Positions 1 through 8,371 of a stretch of 64,000 bases of DNA are shown in pieces (within the stretch, counting starts at the first letter, position 1; each line of letters begins with the position of its first letter). The stretch is from CAZUGO01 sp964619935 (GTDB lineage Bacteria; Planctomycetota; Phycisphaerae; UBA1845; CAIVHJ01), in NCBI GenBank assembly GCA_964619935.1, contig CAZUGO010000047.1, forward strand, positions 33,858 to 97,857. The letters are read 5' to 3'. The translations under genes were made by a program, and so were the position numbers. The notes beneath the pieces were generated by a model. It was not told the DNA's origin, ran no database searches, and was given only the letters and a program-made list of their open reading frames with translations.

Positions 1-1
1 A

Positions 2-2620
2 CGCTACAAACGCATGCGCGGCTTCAATGTCCTGCACCCGATCGGTTGGGATTCCTTTGGGCTGCCCGCCGAACAGCATGCCGTCCAAACCAACGTGCAC
101 CCGCGGATCACCACCGAGAACGCCATCGAGCGCTTCCGCGACCAATTGAAGCGCTTCGGGTTCAGTTACGACTGGGATCGCGAGCTGGCCACCACCGATG
201 TGAAGTACTACCGCTGGACCCAGTGGATCTTCCTGCAATTGTTTCACAGCTGGTTTGATCCGGCCGCTACCGGCCGGGACCCCCAAGGCCGGCCCTATCG
301 CGGAAAGGCCCGCCCAATTGCCGAGTTGATGGAGGCACTGCGCGCCGGCACCTGGTGCGTGAGCGAGAAGGGCGACCTGACCACCGCTCCGCACGGGCGG
401 CCGTGGTCCGAACTCCCCGCCGACCAGCAGCGGCAAACCGTCGATCGCCAGCGGCTGGCATACATGGACGAAGTGCCGGTGAACTGGTGCCCGATGCTCG
501 GCACGGTTCTGGCCAACGAAGAGGTCACTAGCGAAGGCCGCAGCGAGCGCGGCGACTACCCGGTGTACCGCCGCCCCCTGAGGCAGTGGATGCTGCGAAT
601 CACCCGCTACTGTGAGCGGCTGATCCAGGACCTCGACGCCGTCGACTGGCCGGAGTCGATCAAGACCATGCAACGCAACTGGGTGGGTCGTAGCGTGGGT
701 GCCGAGGTGGTCTTCAAACTTGCCGATCCCGGTCCGGGCGACAGCGATACCCTGCGGATCTTCACCACCCGACCCGACACCCTTTTGGGGGCCACCTACA
801 TGGTGCTGGCTCCCGAGCACCCCTGGGTCCGGCGCTTGGTGGCCGACCGGCCGCAACGCGACGCCGTATTGCGTTACGTCGCCCAAGCCGCCCGCCGCAG
901 CGAATTGGAACGTACCGCCCAGGCCAAAGACAAAACCGGTGTCGCCACCGGGGCGTTCGCGGTCAACCCGGTGAGCGGCGAGCCCATCCCCATCTGGGTG
1001 GCCGATTACGTGCTCCTGGGCTACGGCACCGGCGCGATCATGGCCGTCCCCGCCCACGACCTGCGCGATTGCGAGTTCGCCCTCCAGTTCGACCTGCCGA
1101 TCCGCACGGTGGTCCAACCGCCGGAAGACTACCAGCCGTCCAGAGAAGAGCTGTCCCTGAGCTACGACGACGGCGGCCGCATGGTGCATCCGTTCACTGG
1201 CGAAGGCATCGCCCAAGACAGCGGCACCTTCACAGGCTTGCCCTCGGCCGAATTCAAGACCCGCATCACCGAGTGGCTGGAAGCACGCCATCTCGGGCGG
1301 GCCACGGTGAACTACAAGCTCCGCGACTGGCTGTTCAGCCGGCAACGTTACTGGGGTGAGCCGATTCCGATTCTGCACGGCAGCGACGGGTCGCTGCGGG
1401 CCCTGGACGCATCGGAACTGCCGTTGGACCTGCCGCACATGGAGGACTTCAAGCCGCACTCCAGCGACGATCCCAACGCTCCGCCGCAGCCGCCGCTGGG
1501 CCGGGCCGGCGATTGGGTAAAGGTCCAGCGGGACGGCCAGGCCTACCGCCGCGAACTCAACACCATGCCGCAGTGGGCCGGGTCATGCTGGTACTACCTT
1601 CGCTACCTGGACCCCGGCAACGACGCCGCGCCGTGGCGACCGGAAATCGAGCGCTACTGGATGAATGTCGATCAGTACGTCGGCGGCGCCGAGCATGCCG
1701 TGCTGCACCTGCTGTACGCCCGCTTCTGGCACAAGGTGCTCTACGACCTGGGGCACGTCTCGACCCTCGAGCCGTTCCAGCGGCTCTACAACCAGGGGCT
1801 AATCCTGTCGTTCGCCTACAAGGATCGCCGCGGCATGACCCTGGCCGCCGACCAGGTCGAGCAGCGCGGCGAGGACGACTTCTATTGCATTGCCACCGGC
1901 GAGGCGGTGGAGCGCGTGGTGGCCAAGATGAGCAAGGGGCTGAAGAACGTCGTCAACCCCGACACCGTGCTCGACGAGTTCGGCGCCGATACCTTCCGGC
2001 TCTACGAGATGTACATGGGTCCGCTGGACGCCTCCAAGCCCTGGAACACCCGGGACATTCCGGGGCTGTCCCGATTTCTAGCCCGAGTCTGGCGGTTGAT
2101 CGTCGATCCGGGCAGCGGCGAATTGTCGCCGGCGGTTCAAGCGGTCGAGCCCGATGACGCCACTCGCCGCAGCCTCCATAAGCTGATTCGCAAGGTCGGC
2201 GAGGATGTCGAGGCATTCAAGTTCAATACCGCCATCGCCGAGATGATCGCCTTCACCAACCAGATGACCGCCGCGGAGGTTCGGCCCCGCGGCACGATGG
2301 AGTCCTTCGTGCTGCTGCTGTCGCCGTTCGCCCCGCACATCTGTGAGGAACTGTGGCAGCGCCTGGGCCACCAGGACACCCTGGCCTACGAGGTTTGGCC
2401 GGCGTATGACCCCCAGGCCGCTCGTGACGCCGGCCTGGAGATCGTGGTGCAGGTCAACGGCAAATTGAAATCCCGGATCCAAGTCGATGCCGCCGCCGAT
2501 GCCGCGGCGCTGGAAGCTCTGGCCCGGGCGGACCGGCGGGTGCAGGAGGCACTGGCGGGAAAGACCGTCCGCAAGGTCATCGTGGTTCCGGGAAAACTGG
2601 TCAACTTCGTGGTCGGCTGA
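2..2620 (+). CDS. leuS: Leucyl-tRNA synthetase, 5' end cut by window
   Basis: Class I synthetase that charges tRNA-Leu. The reading frame is open from base 2, so the true start and the HIGH motif lie upstream of the window. Visible blocks are the LeuRS-type N-terminal sequence GWDSFGLPAEQHA, the CP1 editing domain (TTRPDTLLGATYM and YGTGAIMAVPAHD), RYWGEPIPI, SCWYYLRYLDP and the catalytic loop KMSKG near residue 638 counted from the ATG at 14. The C-terminus carries the anticodon-binding and tail domains, ending VNFVVG. An extra stretch of about 60 residues (roughly 75-140) sits before PVNWCPMLGTVLANEEV, where most bacteria have a short linker. The identity is secure; the insertion is read by eye against the remembered family pattern. 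Confidence 0.97.
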   Translation, partial: RYKRMRGFNVLHPIGWDSFGLPAEQHAVQTNVHPRITTENAIERFRDQLKRFGFSYDWDRELATTDVKYYRWTQWIFLQLFHSWFDPAATGRDPQGRPYRGKARPIAELMEALRAGTWCVSEKGDLTTAPHGRPWSELPADQQRQTVDRQRLAYMDEVPVNWCPMLGTVLANEEVTSEGRSERGDYPVYRRPLRQWMLRITRYCERLIQDLDAVDWPESIKTMQRNWVGRSVGAEVVFKLADPGPGDSDTLRIFTTRPDTLLGATYMVLAPEHPWVRRLVADRPQRDAVLRYVAQAARRSELERTAQAKDKTGVATGAFAVNPVSGEPIPIWVADYVLLGYGTGAIMAVPAHDLRDCEFALQFDLPIRTVVQPPEDYQPSREELSLSYDDGGRMVHPFTGEGIAQDSGTFTGLPSAEFKTRITEWLEARHLGRATVNYKLRDWLFSRQRYWGEPIPILHGSDGSLRALDASELPLDLPHMEDFKPHSSDDPNAPPQPPLGRAGDWVKVQRDGQAYRRELNTMPQWAGSCWYYLRYLDPGNDAAPWRPEIERYWMNVDQYVGGAEHAVLHLLYARFWHKVLYDLGHVSTLEPFQRLYNQGLILSFAYKDRRGMTLAADQVEQRGEDDFYCIATGEAVERVVAKMSKGLKNVVNPDTVLDEFGADTFRLYEMYMGPLDASKPWNTRDIPGLSRFLARVWRLIVDPGSGELSPAVQAVEPDDATRRSLHKLIRKVGEDVEAFKFNTAIAEMIAFTNQMTAAEVRPRGTMESFVLLLSPFAPHICEELWQRLGHQDTLAYEVWPAYDPQAARDAGLEIVVQVNGKLKSRIQVDAAADAAALEALARADRRVQEALAGKTVRKVIVVPGKLVNFVVG

Positions 2621-2642
2621 CCGGCCGGCACGGTACCGCGAC

Positions 2643-3206
2643 ATGGCTCTGGAAATCGAGGCCAAACTCAAGGTCGAGGCACACGACCACATTCGCCGCC
2701 GACTCCAGGCCCTGGGCGCCGACCGGCGCGGCGTGGTGCACGAAGTCAATCACCTGTTCGACCAGGACGCCTGCCGACTGAGCCGCAGCGGCTACGGCCT
2801 GCGGGTTCGCGAATCCACGGCAAGCGATGGATCGCAAGCCCGGGCGGCCATGACCGTCAAAGGCCCGCCGCAGCCGGGCGCCCTGAAGATCCGCCGCGAG
2901 ACCGAGGTGCCCGTCGGCAGCGCAGCCGAAGCCGTGGCCCTGCTGGAGCATCTGGGCTACCACCTCACCGTGGTCTTCGAGAAGAAACGCGAGACCTGGT
3001 GCTGGCAGGATTGCACCATCGAACTCGACGAAGTGCCAATCCTGGGCGCGTTCGTCGAGATCGAGGGCCCCAGCGAAGCGGCCGTACGCCAGGTCCAGGC
3101 GGAACTGGAGCTGGCCGACTGCCCGACCATCACCCGCAGCTATGCCGCCATGCTCCAGGCCGTCTGCAAGTCCGCCCGAGTGGACCCGCTCAACATCCGG
3201 TTCTGA
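2643..3206 (+). CDS. CYTH domain protein (adenylate cyclase class IV / thiamine triphosphatase-like)
   Basis: A 187-residue stand-alone CYTH (triphosphate tunnel metalloenzyme) protein. The N-terminus has the diagnostic ExExK motif (EIEAK, residues 4-8). It is followed by alternating charged beta strands including LRVRES, TVKGP and KIRRETEV, and a late EIEGPSE strand, which together form the metal- and triphosphate-binding tunnel. Family members hydrolyse triphosphates or make cAMP, and the sequence alone does not say which. The start is the ATG 22 bp after the leuS stop, so it is probably co-transcribed with leuS. A longer in-frame extension overlapping leuS exists but lacks family sequence. 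Confidence 0.85.
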   Translation: MALEIEAKLKVEAHDHIRRRLQALGADRRGVVHEVNHLFDQDACRLSRSGYGLRVRESTASDGSQARAAMTVKGPPQPGALKIRRETEVPVGSAAEAVALLEHLGYHLTVVFEKKRETWCWQDCTIELDEVPILGAFVEIEGPSEAAVRQVQAELELADCPTITRSYAAMLQAVCKSARVDPLNIRF

Positions 3207-3215
3207 GACCGGCGC

Positions 3216-3245
3216 AAAAAAAAGCCCCCCGTCGGCCGGAGGGCT
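3216..3245 (-). terminator. Rho-independent terminator of the rpsL-bioY-rpsG operon
   Basis: Read on the minus strand, a GC-rich hairpin (AGCCCTCC / GGGGGGCT arms around GGCCGAC) is followed directly by eight T residues. It lies 23 bp past the rpsG stop. It ends the operon before any fusA or tuf gene, and on the other strand it also separates the leuS-CYTH unit. Confidence 0.85.
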
Positions 3246-3267
3246 GTTGGCGCTGGTGCAAATCGGT

Positions 3268-3741
3268 TTACCAGGCGAAGTGGCTGAAGGCTTTGTTGGC
3301 TTCGGCCATGCGGTGGACGTTCTCGCGGGTGGTCATGGCCGTCCCTTCGCGGTTGAAAGCGTCCATGAGTTCCTTGGCCAACCGTTCATGGGTGGGCTTG
3401 CCCTTGCCGCCACGAACCGCGGCCAGGACCCAGCGAATCGACAACGACTGCTGCCGTTTGCGATTCACTGACATCGGTACCTGGTAGTTAGAACCGCCGA
3501 CGCGCTTGGAGCGGACCTCGACGTTGGGCTTGACGTTATCGATCGCGCCCTCAAAGATCTCGATGGGGCTCTTGTCCTTGACCCGCTTGCTGATGAGATC
3601 GAGGGCGTCGTAGAACACCCGCTGGGCGGCGACCTTCTTACCTTTCCACATCAGGCAGTTGATGAACTTGCTCGCCAGCTTGCTGTTGTACTGTGGATCG
3701 GGCTTCAGTTGTTCAGCCGACTTGGTAAAACTCTTGGGCAT
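3268..3741 (-). CDS. rpsG: 30S ribosomal protein S7
   Basis: A primary 16S rRNA-binding protein that nucleates the 30S head. It has 157 residues, the usual length. Recognisable S7 stretches are NCLMWKGKK, AIDNVKPNVEVRSKRVGG, NYQVPMSV and RWVLAAVRGG. It starts 15 bp downstream of bioY and is followed by a clear terminator, so it is the last gene of its transcript. The usual downstream fusA is absent. Confidence 0.98.
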   Translation of the reverse strand: MPKSFTKSAEQLKPDPQYNSKLASKFINCLMWKGKKVAAQRVFYDALDLISKRVKDKSPIEIFEGAIDNVKPNVEVRSKRVGGSNYQVPMSVNRKRQQSLSIRWVLAAVRGGKGKPTHERLAKELMDAFNREGTAMTTRENVHRMAEANKAFSHFAW

Positions 3742-3756
3742 TGTCCTGTCAGACCT

Positions 3757-4365
3757 CTATTTTGTTGGCCAATTCGAACTCGACTCACCCGTTGCGGATA
3801 GACGTTGTCGGGGTGCAGGCGCCGCTGCCATTCCAAGGGCTGCCGCCAGCAGGCACTTCAGCAGCGCCGCCGGCACGAAGGGGATTATTCCCAGGACCAG
3901 CGCCTGATTCAGGTCGCCGGTGATCACCGCCAGCCAGCCGACGCCGCAGCTGAAGATCAGCGCCGTGCCGCTGGCAGCGGCCAGCACCTGGGTCCAAAAG
4001 CCGGGACGATGGGCCACCAGCCGACCGACACACCAGGCTGCCAGCGGAAACGCCAGCAAATAACCGCCGGTCGCCCCGAACAGGTACGCGGGACCGGCCT
4101 GAGAACCGGCGAATACCGGCAGGCCAACCCCGCCGAGCAGCAAGTACAGTACCTGACTGATCGAACCCAGCCGCGAACCGAGGGCCATTCCGCTGAACAG
4201 CACCACCACGGTTTGCAGGGTCATGGGCACCGGGGTGCCTGGCAGCGGCACCCGAATGTTGGCAGCCGTGATGGTCAGCAAAACGATAGCCAGCACCCGC
4301 AGTCCGGACCGCAGGGTGGCGGCCGAGGGCGTCAGCAAATCGAATCGCACGGAGCGGGTTGCCAC
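3757..4365 (-). CDS. bioY: Biotin transporter S component BioY
   Basis: Substrate-binding membrane subunit of the energy-coupling-factor biotin importer, 202 residues with about six membrane helices. Family motifs are seen: AANIRVPLPGTPVPMTLQT, LYLLLGGVGLPVFAG, and GPAYLFGATGGYLLAFPLAAW. The start is a GTG; an AGGA overlapping the rpsL TAG stop provides the ribosome-binding site. The gene lies between rpsL (11 bp away) and rpsG (15 bp away) on the same strand, so it should be expressed as part of the ribosomal operon. No ECF ATPase or BioN/EcfT partner is visible nearby, so it may rely on a distant module or act alone. Confidence 0.93.
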   Translation of the reverse strand: MATRSVRFDLLTPSAATLRSGLRVLAIVLLTITAANIRVPLPGTPVPMTLQTVVVLFSGMALGSRLGSISQVLYLLLGGVGLPVFAGSQAGPAYLFGATGGYLLAFPLAAWCVGRLVAHRPGFWTQVLAAASGTALIFSCGVGWLAVITGDLNQALVLGIIPFVPAALLKCLLAAALGMAAAPAPRQRLSATGESSSNWPTK

Positions 4366-4376
4366 CGATCACATTC

Positions 4377-4766
4377 CTACTTGCGGCGCTTGACGCCGTA
4401 CTTGGAGCGGCCTTGGTTGCGCGGCCGGTTATCCTTGTCGCCTTCGACCGCGGCACAGTCCAACGCGCCGCGAATAACATGGTAGCGCACACCGGGCAGG
4501 TCCTTGACCCTGCCGCCGCGGATCAACACAATGGAGTGCTCCTGCAGATTGTGGTCAATCCCGCCGATATAGGCGGTCACTTCCTTGCCGTTGGTCAACC
4601 GAACACGGGTGACCTTCCGCAACGCCGAGTTCGGCTTCTTGGGAGTCTGGGTCTTGACGATCAGACAGACGCCGCGTTTCTGCGGACAGCGATCGATGTC
4701 ACGGACCTTGCTCTTCTTCGGCACTCGCCGCCGGCCCTTGCGGACCAGTTGATTCGCTGTTGGCAT
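4377..4766 (-). CDS. rpsL: 30S ribosomal protein S12
   Basis: Decoding-centre protein of the small subunit, 129 residues from MPTANQLVRKG. Conserved blocks are PKKPNSALRK (which carries the streptomycin-site lysine), HNLQEHSIVLIRGGRVKDLPGVRYH and RSKYGVKR. The start was chosen at the ATG preceded by GGTGGGG; a longer in-frame extension to 4880 is not S12-like. The usual IPGEGHN loop reads IGGIDHN here, a mild departure. It heads the rpsL-bioY-rpsG transcript. Confidence 0.98.
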   Translation of the reverse strand: MPTANQLVRKGRRRVPKKSKVRDIDRCPQKRGVCLIVKTQTPKKPNSALRKVTRVRLTNGKEVTAYIGGIDHNLQEHSIVLIRGGRVKDLPGVRYHVIRGALDCAAVEGDKDNRPRNQGRSKYGVKRRK

Positions 4767-4815
4767 GACCCCACCTTGTACTAAGGGCAAAACAAACCCG
4801 GAGATAGAATCCAGC

Positions 4816-4843
4816 ATTTTAACGCCGCGGCGGGGCTTTGCAA
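4816..4843 (-). promoter_or_regulatory. Candidate sigma-70-type promoter of rpsL operon
   Basis: On the minus strand TTGCAA (-35) is separated by 16 bp from TAAAAT (-10). The -10 ends about 50 bp before the rpsL ATG. The -10 matches consensus at 5 of 6 positions and the -35 at 4 of 6. The region lies between divergent rpsL and the DMT transporter gene. Confidence 0.5.
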
Positions 4844-4900
4844 GAGGGGCTGCCGGGCGGCGGTTTGATCTACCCCACATTCCCAGCTACAAAGCCGCTG

Positions 4901-5794
4901 ATGGACCACTCCGCGCTCGGCAAAGTCTGTGCCCTGCTCACCGCCGTGACCTGGGCGAGTGCCGTGGTCCTGCTGAAGCACAGCGGCCGGACGTTCGGCC
5001 CGCTGCCGCTCAACCTGTTCAAGAACACCCTGGGGCTGGTCCTGATCGCGGCCACCTTAATTGTGGGCGGCGAAGGGTTTAGCACCATCGGGGCCGTTTC
5101 CGCCCACGACCTCTGGATCCTGCTGCTCAGCGGTTTCCTGGGCATCGCCGTGGCCGACACCTTGTTCCTGCACAGCCTGAACCTGGTGGGCGTCGGGATC
5201 CAGGCCATCGTCGATTGCTCGTATTCGCCGCTGGTGATTGTCCTGTCCTGGTGGTTGCTCGACGATCATCTGGCGCTGCCGCATTACCTGGGAGCTACCC
5301 TGGTGCTCAGCGCCGTGTTCGTGGCCACCCGGCACCAGCCCCCCCCCGGACGGACGCCCGCGGAAATGTCGCTCGGAATCGCCATCGGACTGCTGGCCAT
5401 CGCCCTGATCGCATACGCCATCGTGCTGGTGAAGCCGGTGCTGATCCGCACACCGGTCGCCGAGGCAACCTTGCTGCGACTGGTCGCAGGGACGGTGCCG
5501 CTGGTGTTCTGGGGGCTGCTCACCGACCGCCGCGGAGTCGCGGCCGTCTTTCGGCCGTGCCCCGCCTGGAAGTCGGCGGTCCCGGGCGGCATCCTGTCGG
5601 GCTACGTCAGCATGATGCTCTGGATCGCCGGCTTCAAGTACACCCAACCGGGCATTGCCGGCGCATTGAACCAGACCTCTACGATCTTCGCCATTCTACT
5701 GGCGGCCTGGTTTCTCAAAGAGGCACTAACACCCCGCAAGCTGCTGGCGGTAGCGCTGGCACTGGCCGGTGTGGTTCTCGTAACCCTTGCGTGA
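4901..5794 (+). CDS. DMT/EamA-family transporter
   Basis: A 297-residue inner-membrane protein of the drug/metabolite transporter superfamily. It has two tandem EamA repeats (about residues 5-140 and 155-295) and around ten hydrophobic helices. Typical features are the repeat-1 segment VTWASAVVLLKHSG and the repeat-2 end AGALNQTSTIFAILLAAWFLKE followed by LAGVVLVTLA. It probably exports or exchanges a small metabolite; the substrate cannot be told. The start is taken at MDHSALGKV because upstream in-frame codons encode no membrane-protein sequence. Confidence 0.85.
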   Translation: MDHSALGKVCALLTAVTWASAVVLLKHSGRTFGPLPLNLFKNTLGLVLIAATLIVGGEGFSTIGAVSAHDLWILLLSGFLGIAVADTLFLHSLNLVGVGIQAIVDCSYSPLVIVLSWWLLDDHLALPHYLGATLVLSAVFVATRHQPPPGRTPAEMSLGIAIGLLAIALIAYAIVLVKPVLIRTPVAEATLLRLVAGTVPLVFWGLLTDRRGVAAVFRPCPAWKSAVPGGILSGYVSMMLWIAGFKYTQPGIAGALNQTSTIFAILLAAWFLKEALTPRKLLAVALALAGVVLVTLA

Positions 5795-5992
5795 CCCCGT
5801 TGATCGCACTCGCCAGCCGGCCCGGCGGCCGCCGATCCCCACGCAGTACGGCCCCCATTGGGGATCCGCATAACACGGTTCCGGAGACACGCCCAATTGG
5901 CAGACCATCCGAGCCCGAAGCGCTGGGACAATGATCGTTGTAGAGGGATCAATAGTCGCCTGGTGCGGACAGCCGGCGACGCACTCTGACAG

Positions 5993-6646
5993 TCAAGCCA
6001 GGGCGTCGATGAATCTGCCCTTCTCGAGAACCGGTTCGCCGAAGCGACCGGGTAGCGGGACGCTGCCAACGGTCTGCGGGCCGGACGCGGTGTCGCGCGC
6101 CGCGGCGGCCGTGGATGCCGGAGGCGTGTGTGCTTCAGCGGGATCGGTTTTCTTGGTCTTGTGGGCCTGAGCGGTGCGTTCTTCGCGGGCGGCCCGGGCC
6201 GCTACCGCGCGGTCCTGGCTCGACGGACGGGAGGGCGCCTGGGCGGCGCGCTTGATCTGCTGCATCTTGCGGAGGGTGGCCTCGGGATTGCGTTCCGCCG
6301 CTGACGTGTCGACCTGAACCTCCCCGCCAACCGCGTAGCGGCGTCCGTTGGGGCCGGTCTCGTACTCATTGTCTGGGCCAGCGACGGGGTATTGCCCTGC
6401 GGCAGCCCGGTGGGCACGCTCATGGCTGGGGACTTCGCGGTCGCGCCGCTCCAGCCGCTCGATCTCGCGGCGCTCCGCTTCGCTGAGTTCGGTCTTACCG
6501 GCACCGGCGACCGGCGTGGTCTCGGCCGGTGCCGCCGGCGACGGCCGCGAGCGGGCCTGCGACACTTCGCCGAGGACGGCCGCCCCACCGGATGCCGCGA
6601 TCAGGCGATTCAGTGAGACACCGGTGGGAGCAATCGATGAAACCAT
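5993..6646 (-). CDS. SprA-related putative metalloprotease (CJM1_0395-type)
   Basis: A 217-residue protein whose centre matches the SprA-related family by eye. It shows VPSHERAHRAAAG, then YETGPNGRRYAVGGEVQVDTS, then PEATLRKMQQIKRAAQAP and PSSQDRAVAARAA. In the family the HExAH-like motif suggests a zinc site. Here it reads HERAH, with no second Glu in the classic HExxH position, so catalysis is uncertain. The N- and C-terminal thirds are Pro/Ala-rich and look disordered. A GGAGG six bases before the ATG supports the start. No operon partner is visible. Confidence 0.75.
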   Translation of the reverse strand: MVSSIAPTGVSLNRLIAASGGAAVLGEVSQARSRPSPAAPAETTPVAGAGKTELSEAERREIERLERRDREVPSHERAHRAAAGQYPVAGPDNEYETGPNGRRYAVGGEVQVDTSAAERNPEATLRKMQQIKRAAQAPSRPSSQDRAVAARAAREERTAQAHKTKKTDPAEAHTPPASTAAAARDTASGPQTVGSVPLPGRFGEPVLEKGRFIDALA

Positions 6647-6904
6647 TCAGAACCTCCCGTGCCAATTGCCGCCGAAGCCGACCTTCGGGATATGACATTC
6701 ATCGGCTCAGTCGGCCAGCGATTCCAGTACCGGTAGGTCTGATAACCCGGCCGGCGGCGCCAGCCCCCGGCGGTTGCCGGGTGGGCGGCGTTGCACTAGA
6801 CTCAATCGAGGTTGTGCAGGGCCGTGCCGGGAGTTCTGCAGCAATTGCCCGGTCACCCTGCAGGCGTGACTCTTGGAATCCGCGAGCAATGCGACGAGGG
6901 CCGT

Positions 6905-8230
6905 ATGAGCGACCATGGCGTCACCCGGGTCATTATTATGGGAGCCGCGGGCCGGGACTTTCATGACTTCAATGTCTACTGGAAGCACCGCCCGAACACC
7001 GAGGTGGTCTGCTTTACGGCCGCCCAGATTCCCAACATCGACGGGCGGATCTACCCGCCGCAACTGAGCGGGCCGGCCTACCCGCGGGGCATCCCCATTC
7101 ACACCGAGGACCACCTGGAAGCCCTGATTCGCGCGCACGCCGTCAACACCGTGACGCTGGCTTATTCCGACCTGCCGCACGCCTTCGTCATGCACCAGGC
7201 CGCCAGAGTCAACGCCAGCGGCGCCGACTTCTGCCTGCTGGGCGGCGCTCAGACCATGCTGCCGGCCCAGAAACCGGTCATCGCGGTGTGTGCGGTGCGC
7301 ACCGGCTGCGGCAAGAGCCAGACGTCCCGGCGGGTCAGCAGCATCTTGAAGGACTTCCGCCGCAAGGTAGCGGTGGTGCGCCACCCGATGCCGTATGGCG
7401 ACCTGGCCCGTCAGATCTGCCAGCGGTTCGCCACCCTGGACGACCTCGATCGCCACGAATGCACCATCGAGGAGCGTGAAGAATACGAGCCGCACATCCA
7501 GCTCGGCAACGTGGTCTTCGCCGGCATCGACTATGCCAAGATCCTGGACCAAGCCCAGGGCGAAGCCGACGTCATATTGTGGGACGGCGGCAACAACGAC
7601 CTGCCGTTCTATCGACCCGACCTGTTCATCACGGTGACCGATCCCCATCGACCGGGCCACGAAGTCGGCTACTACCCCGGGGAGACCAACCTGCGGATGG
7701 CCGACGTGGTAATCATCAACAAGGTCGGCACCGCCCGGGCACAAGACGTGGACACCGTGGAGCGCAACATTCGGACGGCCAATCCCGACGCCACGATCCT
7801 GAAGGCCGAGTCACCGGTCACCGTGGACCAACCCGACGCGGTCCGCGGCAAGCGGGTCCTGGTGATCGAAGACGGACCCACCCTGACCCACGGCGAAATG
7901 CCCTACGGAGCCGGCCATGTCGCCGCCCGCCAACTGGGTGCCGCCGAGATCGTCGACCCGCGACCCTACGCCCAGGGATCGATCAAGAACACGCTGCAAC
8001 GCTACGCCCACCTCACCGACATCCTGCCGGCCATGGGTTACGGCAGCGCCCAAATCGCCGACCTGGAACAAACCATCAATCGCACGCCCTGTGACTTGGT
8101 GATGGTCGCCACGCCCATCGATCTGGGCCGCATCCTCAAGATCGACAAACCCACCGTCCGGGTGACCTACGCCCTCCAGGAGCACGACCCCGCAGTCCTG
8201 CCCGCCGCCATCGCCCGCATTCTCAGATAA
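6905..8230 (+). CDS. Cyclic 2,3-diphosphoglycerate synthetase-like P-loop GTPase
   Basis: A 441-residue cytoplasmic protein. It contains a variant P-loop (AVRTGCGKSQTSRRV, about residues 125-140), RHPMPYGDL, WDGGNNDLPF (Walker B-like), a NKVG element in VVIINKVGTA, and ITVTDPHRPGHE. This pattern fits the archaeal cyclic-2,3-DPG synthetase family and its bacterial homologues, annotated as GTPases. The bacterial role is not established, because cyclic DPG is best known as an archaeal osmolyte. The start is the ATG at MSDHGVTRV preceded by GAGGG; a longer upstream frame is not family-like. Confidence 0.8.
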   Translation: MSDHGVTRVIIMGAAGRDFHDFNVYWKHRPNTEVVCFTAAQIPNIDGRIYPPQLSGPAYPRGIPIHTEDHLEALIRAHAVNTVTLAYSDLPHAFVMHQAARVNASGADFCLLGGAQTMLPAQKPVIAVCAVRTGCGKSQTSRRVSSILKDFRRKVAVVRHPMPYGDLARQICQRFATLDDLDRHECTIEEREEYEPHIQLGNVVFAGIDYAKILDQAQGEADVILWDGGNNDLPFYRPDLFITVTDPHRPGHEVGYYPGETNLRMADVVIINKVGTARAQDVDTVERNIRTANPDATILKAESPVTVDQPDAVRGKRVLVIEDGPTLTHGEMPYGAGHVAARQLGAAEIVDPRPYAQGSIKNTLQRYAHLTDILPAMGYGSAQIADLEQTINRTPCDLVMVATPIDLGRILKIDKPTVRVTYALQEHDPAVLPAAIARILR

Positions 8231-8371
8231 TCGCGGGAACGGTCGCGCTGCCGCATGCGGCTGATTCCAGCGCCGACATTCAGTCACAGCCGCGCCCCGT
8301 TGATCCATCAAGGGCCGCCTCCCGTTGAGCCTGACCCAGCAGCGCTTGGGCGGCGTCTTGAGGGGGGTGCT

